A stretch of DNA of 32,763 nucleotides from Acidobacteriota bacterium (lineage in GTDB: Bacteria > Acidobacteriota > Terriglobia > Bryobacterales > UBA6623): assembly GCA_027624045.1 (NCBI GenBank), contig JAQBUE010000046.1, forward strand, positions 1-32,763, written 5' to 3'. Within the stretch, counting starts at the first letter, position 1; each line of letters begins with the position of its first letter. Under the pieces are notes generated by a model. It was not told the DNA's origin. It searched no databases and saw only the letters and a program-made list of their open reading frames with translations. The position numbers were made by a program, and so were the translations under genes. Shown here one piece after another: positions 25,988-32,763 of the stretch.

Positions 25988-27082
25988 CTACTTATAAAAC
26001 CATTCGATCGGGATGCGCGCGACGTGCAGGCCGTCACGCTGATGGTAGCTGATGATCGCAAGCCCATCGACGAAAAGCAGGCTCGGGTAGCCATAGTCGT
26101 CCTCGGGGTCGCCTCCAATCGTCCGTTGATTCGTCCACGACTCGCCGTCGTCCTTTGAGATGGCCGATACGAACGGCGTGCGCAGACGGTTGGCACCTCC
26201 CGAGCAGCGCAGCAACAGCGGATCTCCGGTGGACGGAATGCGCTTTACGTTGAGCGCCGATGAATTAGGCGGCAGCGAGAGGTTTTTCAGGTGCTCGCCA
26301 GGCGACCAGGATTCGCCCTGATCGGCGGAGTAAGAACGCACAACGTACCCGCTGTAGGTTCGGCAAAGCATCATCAATCGGCCGTCTTTGAGCTCGACAA
26401 CATGGGGTTCCTGAGCCTCGACCGGCAGCACGTCCACCATGTTTTGACTTTTGCGCCAACTGACGCCGTTGTCGTCGGAATGGAACGTGTAGCTCACGTA
26501 GCCACGATGGTCGCCGCCCTCTTCGCGCAACTCCATCTCGAGTGGGGCGATGATGCGACCCGTTGATAGCTCGATGAGTTTGTCGTTGTGGACGAGGTTA
26601 TAGCCGGGGAAAGGCGTCAAGACGAATTGTTCTGACCACGTCTTGCCGTCGTCTCGGGACCGCCGATAGTAGTTGTGACCGTAGCGCGGCGTGGCGCCAG
26701 GGGCGTAAATGTAGCTGGCCAGCAGGTCGCCGCTCGCCAGACGCAAGAAACTCGGCGCGCCGTATCCGGCGGCTTCGCTTTCGGTGGGTTTGGCGAACAA
26801 GACGAACTCCGGCCCCCAGCTTTTCCCCTTGTCCCCCGAATGCCGCGCCAGGATCGCACCCTCCGGGTCAGAAGACACGTACGACAGCAGTAGCCGTCCG
26901 TCCTTGAGCAGTTCAATGTCTCCCGGCATGCCGCGGTAACCGAACTGGCGCACGGGCATTTTCACAACGTGGATCGTCTCGAAACCCGGCTCAGGCGGCG
27001 GCTGAGCACGTCCCAAAGGAAGGAAAACCCCGAGACAGCACGCAAGAGCAAGCATTCGACTCAGCACAGCCCGATTGTACAC
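25988..27082 (-). CDS. BNR-repeat sialidase-like secreted protein
   Basis: This is a 364-residue exported protein with a signal peptide (about 1-26, ending GRA). It contains five Asp-box motifs (S-x-D-x-G-x-x-W) at about 82-89, 142-149, 202-209, 252-259 and 309-316, which mark a six-bladed sialidase-type propeller. Arg residues suited to bind a carboxylate are present (for example in GYRGMPGD, near 50), but the full sialidase catalytic set cannot be confirmed by eye. It may be a glycoside hydrolase or only a sialidase-fold protein. It lies 71 bases downstream of the DUF2490 gene on the same strand and may be co-transcribed. Confidence 0.87.
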   Translation of the reverse strand: MYNRAVLSRMLALACCLGVFLPLGRAQPPPEPGFETIHVVKMPVRQFGYRGMPGDIELLKDGRLLLSYVSSDPEGAILARHSGDKGKSWGPEFVLFAKPTESEAAGYGAPSFLRLASGDLLASYIYAPGATPRYGHNYYRRSRDDGKTWSEQFVLTPFPGYNLVHNDKLIELSTGRIIAPLEMELREEGGDHRGYVSYTFHSDDNGVSWRKSQNMVDVLPVEAQEPHVVELKDGRLMMLCRTYSGYVVRSYSADQGESWSPGEHLKNLSLPPNSSALNVKRIPSTGDPLLLRCSGGANRLRTPFVSAISKDDGESWTNQRTIGGDPEDDYGYPSLLFVDGLAIISYHQRDGLHVARIPIEWFYK

Positions 27083-27153
27083 GGGATTTCAAACCTGAGT
27101 CAACTTGCTACCGTCGTCCCTCAACATGAATCGAGGAGTGGAATACGGACTGG

Positions 27154-27933
27154 CTACCTGCCCCGGCCGAACGGGAGGGTCGAGAATATCCCGACCTGCA
27201 GCGTGTGATTGTACTCAACGACCCGGCCGTTCCTTTGTTGAACCGTCTGCTGCAAGTAACCGACTTCGAGGTTCCCGAGGCCGGGAAGACGAGTTCCCAG
27301 TGCGGCATAGGCCCGGTTCTGATCGAAGATGTTTCTCGTCTCGCTGCCGAAGTTGACCATCAATTCGTTGTACAGCCCGACATAGTATTTGGTGCTCCCC
27401 GCTGAGTCCCGGCTCAAGGGAACGACTCCCTTGAGGAAATAGCGGAAGCGATTGCGGAAGCTGAAGCGATCTAGCCTGCCTTCGCCGCTCTCATCGGGGA
27501 CCTTGACTCCCACGAAGCGTTGCTCGACGCGGTAGCGATGAGTCAGACCGACTTTCCCGAGCTTCTGTCTCACGATGAACTGCTGCCAAATGCGGTGTTC
27601 CGGCGTCGTAAACGCCGCCGGGTAATCGCCGTAGGGATGGGATTTGATGAAGGCATACCCTCCCGACGCCTGCAGCTTGTCGGTCAGGTCGTAGTTCACC
27701 CCCGGACGGAGAAGCAGTTGCTGCCATTGTTGGCCGATCCCTTGCCGCCGATACTGGCCGTCAAAATGGAGCCCCCAGGGTCCGTCGCCAAAGGAGTGAT
27801 CGCCGAAATACATATACCAGGCATGAGGGTTGTGATCAAATACACGATTAGTATCCTGAGCCGGAACCGGAATGCGAAATGCAAGCGCAAGTAGCGCCAG
27901 GGATAGGAACGCTCGACGCAAAGGATAGGGCAT
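27154..27933 (-). CDS. DUF2490 outer-membrane beta-barrel protein
   Basis: This is a 259-residue protein with a signal peptide MPYPLRRAFLSLALLALAF ending PVPAQ. The rest alternates in the manner of beta strands, with the DUF2490 pattern: WYMYFGDHSFGDGPWGLHFD, LLRPGVNYDLTDKLQASGGY, HRIWQQFIVRQKLGKVGLTH, RYRVEQRF and a final EYNHTLQVGIF. DUF2490 proteins are predicted outer-membrane barrels of unknown function. A longer open frame reaches 28023, but the signal peptide fixes the start at 27933. It is divergent from the DUF3604 protein gene. Confidence 0.88.
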   Translation of the reverse strand: MPYPLRRAFLSLALLALAFRIPVPAQDTNRVFDHNPHAWYMYFGDHSFGDGPWGLHFDGQYRRQGIGQQWQQLLLRPGVNYDLTDKLQASGGYAFIKSHPYGDYPAAFTTPEHRIWQQFIVRQKLGKVGLTHRYRVEQRFVGVKVPDESGEGRLDRFSFRNRFRYFLKGVVPLSRDSAGSTKYYVGLYNELMVNFGSETRNIFDQNRAYAALGTRLPGLGNLEVGYLQQTVQQRNGRVVEYNHTLQVGIFSTLPFGRGR

Positions 27934-28247
27934 TAATATTTGCGGCAACCGCGGAATCACTCCAGACACAACCCGGGAAATTCCCGTCGGGAGAACTGCT
28001 GACGGTGTCGGCGGCCGGAGCAAGCCGGCCGTGCTCTCTTGCCATCATACCCGAGGGCGTCGCGGTCACCGCAAGCAGGAAGGGCTTGCGCGAAGCTACC
28101 GCAGAGCTCGATGATCGACGAGAACAGCCCAACACGCGTGTCCGTCACAACGATGCCCAGTATGCTCACGGTTCCTACATCGGATACGGCTCTCCAAGAG
28201 GCCGCCTGTCGTCCTGGAACAATTCCTTCCACATCTTCAGGAGCACA
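27934..28247. promoter_or_regulatory. Divergent intergenic region with palindromes
   Basis: These 314 bases lie between divergent genes for a DUF2490 protein and a DUF3604 protein and should hold both promoters. A 13-base inverted repeat CGGGAAATTCCCG (27974-27986) could be an operator, and GGCCGG/CCGGCC (28013-28030) forms a perfect 6-bp stem. The plus-strand frame of the downstream gene is open throughout, but nothing in it looks like protein and the signal peptide starts at 28248. I could not place -10/-35 boxes. Confidence 0.4.
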
Positions 28248-31067
28248 ATGAGAAGACTGACCGCTGTGCGCGCTACGGCGCTGTTGGCTGCCGTAGTTGT
28301 GGCGCCTTGGCTACGCGGTCAGACGGCCCCAACACTTACCGACGACGCCGTCGTCTCTTTCCGTGTGCGCTTCGGGCTGACCGATGAGTCTCCGCGCGCC
28401 TGGGACGGGCAGCTTTCGGTCGAGCGCGGCGAGATTCTCGGCCTGCGCAATTGGAGTCCGCACCCAGCCGACGAGATCATCGGCACCAGCGGCTGGAAAC
28501 TGGCGACACGGCCGGGCACGAACTATCCGCGGCGCGTTTACCAATGGGAAGATCCACGCGGGACCGAGGAGTACGTCACGATTCCCGGCCTCGTCGCCGA
28601 TGTCAGCATCGTCTCAAGTACGCGGGTCGCCTTCACTACGCGGCACGGTGACTTCGAAATCTGGCCGAACGAACTGCAGGCCGGTGAACCGATGCGGCTG
28701 CTCGACGGCGCGGTCGAGGTCGATCGTGTGCCGCCAGCCGAGCGAGTCTCATCGGGAAGCGCTGATAGCGATTTCGCAACCGTGCTCGCCGGCGCGGACG
28801 GAGAGATGTGGGCTGCTTGGGTCACCTACCACGATAACAGCAACCGCGTCGAGGTCCGGCGCTTCGATGGAACGCGCTGGCTGGCCACCGAGACGGTCAG
28901 CAGCGACCGGGCTGATGTCTTTCTCGTCAAGATGGCCCGCGACAAACAGCAGCGGCCCTGGGTGATCTGGTCTGAGCAGTCGGGCGGCAATTTCGACCTC
29001 TATGGCCGCTATCGCGAGGGGTCAGGCTGGTCGCGCGTCGAGCGGCTGACGAATGCGCCGCAGTCTGATATCCAGCATGCCGTGGCCACCGATGCCAAAG
29101 GTAACCTCTGGCTGACTTGGCAAGGTTTCCGCGACGGAAGGTCCGACATTTTCGTGCGCAGCTTCGACGGCCAAACTTGGTCGGCGGAACGCAAGGTTTC
29201 CACTTCCGCCGCGAACGACTGGGCCCCCGCCATCGCCACAGACAGCACGGGCGGCGTCTACGTGGCCTGGGATACCTATGACCGCGGCAACTACGACGTC
29301 GTCATGAGGCGCTGGTCCGGTGACAACTGGGGCGAGCTGATCCCGATCGCCGACACGCCGAAGTTTGAAGCTCACGTGACGCTCGTTTGCGACAAACAGG
29401 ACCGCCTATGGGCCGCTTGGAACGAGAGCGGATTTCAATGGGGCAAGGATTCCGGCTTTCTGATCTATAAGGAAGCGACGCGGCTCTACCAGTGGCGCGC
29501 GCTCGGCGTGGGTGTGTATTCAGGCGAGCGTTGGCAGACGCCGGCCGCTGACATCAATACCGCCCTGCCCGCCGAGCTGCATGGCTACAACGATCTGCCC
29601 GTTCTTGAGACCGACGGCGCCGGCCGCGCGTGGCTATTCTTCCGGCACCGCTTCCTGCGTGCCCGCGATGTGCCGGACTTCACGCCCGCCCATGGCGCTG
29701 CCTGGCAGATCTACGGGGTCGCCTACACCGGCGAACAATGGACACACCCACTGCATCTGCCCTTCAGCCGCGGTCGGCAGGATGTGCGCTGGGGTGTTGC
29801 GCGGGGCGCTGACGGTGGTCTCATCGCCGCTTGGCCGACCGATAATCGCGACGCCGATACCTACGTTTTCGAGCAGACGGATGTGCACGCGGGCAAGCTG
29901 CCGGCCCTTGCCAAGGCGCCCGAGCCGCCGCGACTGATCGACAAGGTAAAACGGCAATTCGACACCTATCCGGTGCATCCCAACGAGGAATTAGATCTGA
30001 AGCGAATTCGAGATTACACGATCGAGTCCGCCGGAAAGACGTACCGCATCTACCGCGGCGACACGCATCGTCATACCGAGTTTTCCGACGATGGGTACAA
30101 CGATGGTTCGCAGTTTGAAACCTATCGCTACGCGCTCGATGCGGCTTCGCTCGACTTCATGGGCATCAGCGAGCACAACTCAGGCAGCGGACAGGACAAC
30201 GAATACATCAACTGGTTGTTGCCGCAGTACGCTGATCTGTTCAACCTGCCCGGGACATTCGCGTCGATCTTTACGTACGAACGCAGCCTCAGCTATCCGA
30301 ACGGCCACCGCAATATTCTGACGGCGAAGCGTGGGAGTCCGACGCTGCCGATTCCCGCCGCCGAAGCCCGCGGCGAGACCGGCGCCGAGCGGCTCTACAA
30401 GTACTTGAAGCAATACGACGCCATCGCCATTTCCCACACCTCCGCTACCGGCATGGGAACCGACTGGCGCGATAACGATCTGGAGGTCGAGCCGTTGGTC
30501 GAGATCTATCAAGGCGACCGCGTCTCCGCCGAGTATGAAGGCGCACCCCGCGCCGCGACGTCGGAAATGCCCTACTCGCAGCAGGGCGGACTCTATCCGG
30601 CGGGCTACGTTTGGAACGCCTGGGCCAAGGGTTACAAACTGGGTGTTCAGGCCAGTTCCGATCATATTTCGACACATATCTCCTACGCCTGTACGATCAC
30701 CGAAGATTTCAGCCGCGAGGGTTTGCTCGATGCCATGCGCAAGCGGCACTCCTACGGCGCGACGGATAACATCATCCTCGACTACCGTTTGCAGACCGGC
30801 GGCAAGGAGTATTTGCAGGGCGACATCGTCGAAGCCGCCGCGGGGTTCAAGCTCTGGATCAATGTGATCGGCACGTCTCGCATCGAGCAAATCGACATCA
30901 TCAAGAACAACACGTTCGTTCACACCCGGCAGAACCTCGAAGAAGCCGTAAACTTCACGTTCGTCGACAACGATGTCGAGCCGGGAGAGAGCTATTACTA
31001 CGTGCGGGTGCAGCAGAAGAATCGCGAAATGGCTTGGTCATCGCCGATCTGGGTGCGAACGCGCTGA
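28248..31067 (+). CDS. Secreted propeller-repeat plus DUF3604/PHP-like metal-binding protein
   Basis: This is a 939-residue exported protein. AGGAG lies 4 bases before ATG 28248, which begins a signal peptide (ends LRGQ). Residues about 180-545 hold seven repeats of about 50-70 residues with a D/K-x-x-G/R-x-W-x-x-W core (MWAAW, PWVIW, LWLTW, VYVAW, LWAAW, AWLFF, LIAAW), suggesting a seven-bladed propeller. Residues about 600-939 are DUF3604-like: GDTHRHTEFSDDG (His607, His609), GISEHNSG (His643), SHTSATGMG (His730) and SSDHIS (Asp805, His806) resemble a PHP-type metal site. DUF3604 function is poorly known; a hydrolase acting on a phosphate or sulfate ester is possible. The substrate is unknown. 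Confidence 0.85.
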   Translation: MRRLTAVRATALLAAVVVAPWLRGQTAPTLTDDAVVSFRVRFGLTDESPRAWDGQLSVERGEILGLRNWSPHPADEIIGTSGWKLATRPGTNYPRRVYQWEDPRGTEEYVTIPGLVADVSIVSSTRVAFTTRHGDFEIWPNELQAGEPMRLLDGAVEVDRVPPAERVSSGSADSDFATVLAGADGEMWAAWVTYHDNSNRVEVRRFDGTRWLATETVSSDRADVFLVKMARDKQQRPWVIWSEQSGGNFDLYGRYREGSGWSRVERLTNAPQSDIQHAVATDAKGNLWLTWQGFRDGRSDIFVRSFDGQTWSAERKVSTSAANDWAPAIATDSTGGVYVAWDTYDRGNYDVVMRRWSGDNWGELIPIADTPKFEAHVTLVCDKQDRLWAAWNESGFQWGKDSGFLIYKEATRLYQWRALGVGVYSGERWQTPAADINTALPAELHGYNDLPVLETDGAGRAWLFFRHRFLRARDVPDFTPAHGAAWQIYGVAYTGEQWTHPLHLPFSRGRQDVRWGVARGADGGLIAAWPTDNRDADTYVFEQTDVHAGKLPALAKAPEPPRLIDKVKRQFDTYPVHPNEELDLKRIRDYTIESAGKTYRIYRGDTHRHTEFSDDGYNDGSQFETYRYALDAASLDFMGISEHNSGSGQDNEYINWLLPQYADLFNLPGTFASIFTYERSLSYPNGHRNILTAKRGSPTLPIPAAEARGETGAERLYKYLKQYDAIAISHTSATGMGTDWRDNDLEVEPLVEIYQGDRVSAEYEGAPRAATSEMPYSQQGGLYPAGYVWNAWAKGYKLGVQASSDHISTHISYACTITEDFSREGLLDAMRKRHSYGATDNIILDYRLQTGGKEYLQGDIVEAAAGFKLWINVIGTSRIEQIDIIKNNTFVHTRQNLEEAVNFTFVDNDVEPGESYYYVRVQQKNREMAWSSPIWVRTR

Positions 31068-31176
31068 AAACAGACGTGTGGCATCCTAAGTGGACGAGGT
31101 CGCCGCTCGCGGCGTGCCTGCTTCCACCCGCCGCACTGACTTAACTTGTTCTCGGCCTCGGCGAAGGCCAGCGCTG

Positions 31177-32472
31177 ATGGCCTCCTTTCCGCAATTGCTT
31201 CGGCAAAACCGCAACTACCGCCATACCTGGCTCGGCCAGGTTGTGAGCGAGATTGGCGATCACTTCAATACGATCGCCGTCTTCGCGCTTGCCCTACAGA
31301 ACACGCACTCGGGTTTTGTGGTGAGCCTGGTCATGATCTCGCGCGCGGTGCCGATGATTCTGGCGGGCCCGGTCGCGGGCGTTCTGCTCGATCGCTGGGA
31401 CCGCAAGAAGATCATGCTGGTGAGCGACTCGGTGCGGGCGGTCATGGCCGCCGGGTTCATCTTCGCGATCGACCCAGCGAATACCTGGCTGCTGTATCCG
31501 CTGAGTGCGGCGTTGTGGTTCGCGGCGCCGTTTTTCACAAGTGGACGGACGGCGATGCTGCCAACCATCACGACGAAGGAGGAACTGCAGACCGCGAACT
31601 CGCTGACGCAGACGACTCGCTACTTCGCGGTGACGGTCGGCACGTTCGTTGGCGGAGTGAGTGTGGCGGCGTGGGGATACGAATGGGCGTTCGCGCTGAA
31701 TGCGTTGTCGTTCGCGTTCTCTGCGCTGATGATTTCACGCTTGCGATTGGAGAAGGGGCACTTCCGGCCGGAGCGAAAGGCGCTGACCGAAAGCGACGTG
31801 GTGCGGCCCTGGCACGAATACAAGGAAGGGTTACGCTACTTGCGGGCGACACCGCTGTTTATGGCGATCGCGATGGGGCACGTGGGTTGGGCGACGGGCG
31901 GGGGCGCGGCACAGATTCTTTTCGGCCTTTTCGGAGAGGTTGTGTTCAAGCGCGGCGCGGCGGGGATCGGAATGATCTGGAGTAGCGCCGGAGTGGGCCT
32001 GCTACTCGGAGCGGTCATTACCTACAAGTTCGTCAATAAGCTCCCGTTCGAGAAGTACAAGACGGTCGTCGTGATAGCGTACGCGATCCACGGAACGTCG
32101 TACATCCTCTTCAGCCAGATGGAAGAGTTTTGGTTAGCGCTGGTATTTATCGCGATCTCGCGCGCCTGCAGCGCCGTGTTTGTGATTTCCAACCTAGGAC
32201 AACTGCTACGCCACGTCAGCGATCGATATCGCGGGCGTGTATTCTCGACGATCGAGTCGATGACCTGGGCGATGATGATCGTTTCGCTGACGGCCGCGGG
32301 CGTGGCGTCGGAGTACTATAGCCCGCGAACGATCGGCGCGGTGGCGGGCGTTTGCAGCTCGTTCACCGCCGTCGGCTGGGCCTGGGCGCACTGGAGCGGA
32401 CGCTTGCCGGAACCGGCCTTGGAAGGCGTCGATCCGAGCGAGGTGGAAGTTCACCGCGAGCCTCGGACGTAA
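31177..32472 (+). CDS. MFS efflux transporter (EntS-like / MFS_3 type)
   Basis: This is a 431-residue membrane transporter with twelve predicted helices. The N-terminus FPQLLRQNRNYRHTWLGQVV and the loop GPVAGVLLDRWDRKKIM (MFS motif A) are typical of the DHA3/EntS group that exports siderophores and drugs. A second RYRGRVFSTIESMTWAM matches the corresponding loop in the C-terminal half. I prefer ATG 31177, with AAGG about 9 bases upstream, to a GTG at 31090, which would add a basic tail unlike the family. The gene follows the DUF3604 protein by 109 bases, with no strong terminator between. Confidence 0.9.
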   Translation: MASFPQLLRQNRNYRHTWLGQVVSEIGDHFNTIAVFALALQNTHSGFVVSLVMISRAVPMILAGPVAGVLLDRWDRKKIMLVSDSVRAVMAAGFIFAIDPANTWLLYPLSAALWFAAPFFTSGRTAMLPTITTKEELQTANSLTQTTRYFAVTVGTFVGGVSVAAWGYEWAFALNALSFAFSALMISRLRLEKGHFRPERKALTESDVVRPWHEYKEGLRYLRATPLFMAIAMGHVGWATGGGAAQILFGLFGEVVFKRGAAGIGMIWSSAGVGLLLGAVITYKFVNKLPFEKYKTVVVIAYAIHGTSYILFSQMEEFWLALVFIAISRACSAVFVISNLGQLLRHVSDRYRGRVFSTIESMTWAMMIVSLTAAGVASEYYSPRTIGAVAGVCSSFTAVGWAWAHWSGRLPEPALEGVDPSEVEVHREPRT

Positions 32473-32696
32473 GCCGGTTCGGCGCATCGTGCCGGAACCC
32501 TGGCCCTGGTACGCGCGTAACTCGGGCTAACCCAGCGGAGGGGGTCGAGAACGTTCTTGAGCACCCCCATATTCTCCGATCGTCTGCCTTCCTAATCTCC
32601 ACAAAGGCCTGCCGGAAAGTTCTTCTACGAGCGCGCTAGGCGCTGTTCGACCGGCTCCGGCGTCCAACCCGCGGCAACTCCCTGATCGCCCAGGAT
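32473..32696. other. Right-end stretch with no confident gene
   Basis: These bases lie between the MFS gene and the terminal repeat. The only coding-like trace is the minus-strand frame ILGDQGVAAGWTPEPVEQRL, which ends at a TAG at 32625-32627 and enters the repeat at its other end. It may be the C-terminal tip of a gene cut by the insertion sequence, or chance. Confidence 0.3.
32476..32499 (+). terminator. Hairpin after the MFS gene
   Basis: GGTTCGGC (32476-32483) can pair with GCC-G-GAACC (32491-32499), giving an 8-bp stem with one bulged G, beginning 3 bases after the stop codon. There is no U-tract, so it is a weak or Rho-assisted terminator at best. Confidence 0.35.
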
Positions 32697-32762
32697 AGAG
32701 TTGTCCAATGCAAGATGATCCTGAAAGGAGGGAGTGTTTCCAATACAAGATGATCCTGAAGA
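32697..32762. repeat. Right terminal inverted repeat, probable insertion-sequence end
   Basis: This is an exact 66-base reverse complement of 1-66. It carries two 22-bp direct repeats (32704-32725 and 32739-32760) with a 35-base period and one base difference; the core is CAAGATGATCCTG. Identity to the left copy stops sharply at 32696, which marks the junction with unique sequence. The outer part of the element is not in the window. Confidence 0.8.
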
Positions 32763-32763
32763 C

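Noticed and set aside
27879..28247. N-terminal extension of the DUF3604 protein by 123 codons
   Set aside because: A signal peptide and an AGGAG site define the start at 28248; the extension overlaps the divergent DUF2490 gene and looks noncoding.
31146..31985. Plus-strand open frame of 279 codons
   Set aside because: It overlaps the MFS transporter in another frame and encodes no recognisable membrane or soluble domain.
1..32763. The whole window as a 32-kb composite transposon bounded by inverted IS copies
   Set aside because: The interior is mostly core chromosomal genes (oxidase, E1, mla), and the inverted ends are more simply explained by assembly ending at a multicopy IS. No target duplication can be checked.

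Overview
The window looks like a chromosomal contig from an Acidobacteriota-type, Gram-negative, aerobic heterotroph. This is an inference from gene content, not from a marker gene. The evidence is a heme-copper oxidase operon with two tandem subunit III genes, an MCE/Mla lipid-transport operon (which needs an outer membrane), a TonB-dependent receptor with a carboxypeptidase-regulatory-like N-terminal domain, a DUF3857/transglutaminase/TPR protein, a DUF2490 outer-membrane protein and GC-rich coding sequence. No rRNA, tRNA, CRISPR array or phage module was seen.

Layout, left to right. (1) 1-1690: the N-terminal part of an Lhr-type helicase on the minus strand. It runs into a 66-bp repeat at the window edge. 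(2) 1866-6446: a plus-strand respiratory operon, coxB-coxA-coxC-coxC'-coxD plus a small CxxC membrane protein. (3) 6553-8017: on the minus strand, a PIN-domain toxin with an upstream Xre-type antitoxin, then a MarC-family membrane protein. (4) 8113-12204: on the plus strand, a DinG-family Fe-S helicase, QueE (queuosine pathway) and an Nramp-related transporter without the classical metal-binding motifs. (5) 12228-16225: on the minus strand, a small Cys-rich protein, a LamG-fold lipoprotein and a large TonB-dependent receptor headed by a clear cobalamin riboswitch, so B12 uptake is the likely role. (6) 16329-25601: a long co-directional minus-strand run. It holds E1-alpha and E1-beta of a 2-oxoacid dehydrogenase, then mlaE-mlaF-mlaD with zero-base TAA/ATG junctions, then a frameshifted DUF3857/transglutaminase/TPR protein ending at a strong intrinsic terminator. 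(7) 25788-32472: a small Cys-rich protein (+), a BNR sialidase-like protein (-), a DUF2490 protein (-), a secreted propeller-plus-DUF3604 protein (+) and an MFS exporter (+).

The two ends of the window are perfect inverted copies of each other (1-66 against 32697-32762). Each copy carries two 22-bp direct repeats 35 bp apart. This is best read as the terminus of a multicopy insertion sequence, IS21-like in architecture, at which the assembly stopped. One copy interrupts lhr.

The least ordinary observations are: a B12 riboswitch followed by a hairpin that would mask the ribosome binding site; the MlaD-OmpA-like fusion; the Nramp-like protein lacking DPGN; the seven-repeat propeller fused to a DUF3604/PHP-like domain; the PIN/Xre pair; an apparent CTG start for mlaE; and the single-base frameshift in the DUF3857 gene. 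I saw no convincing wholly new multi-gene system.
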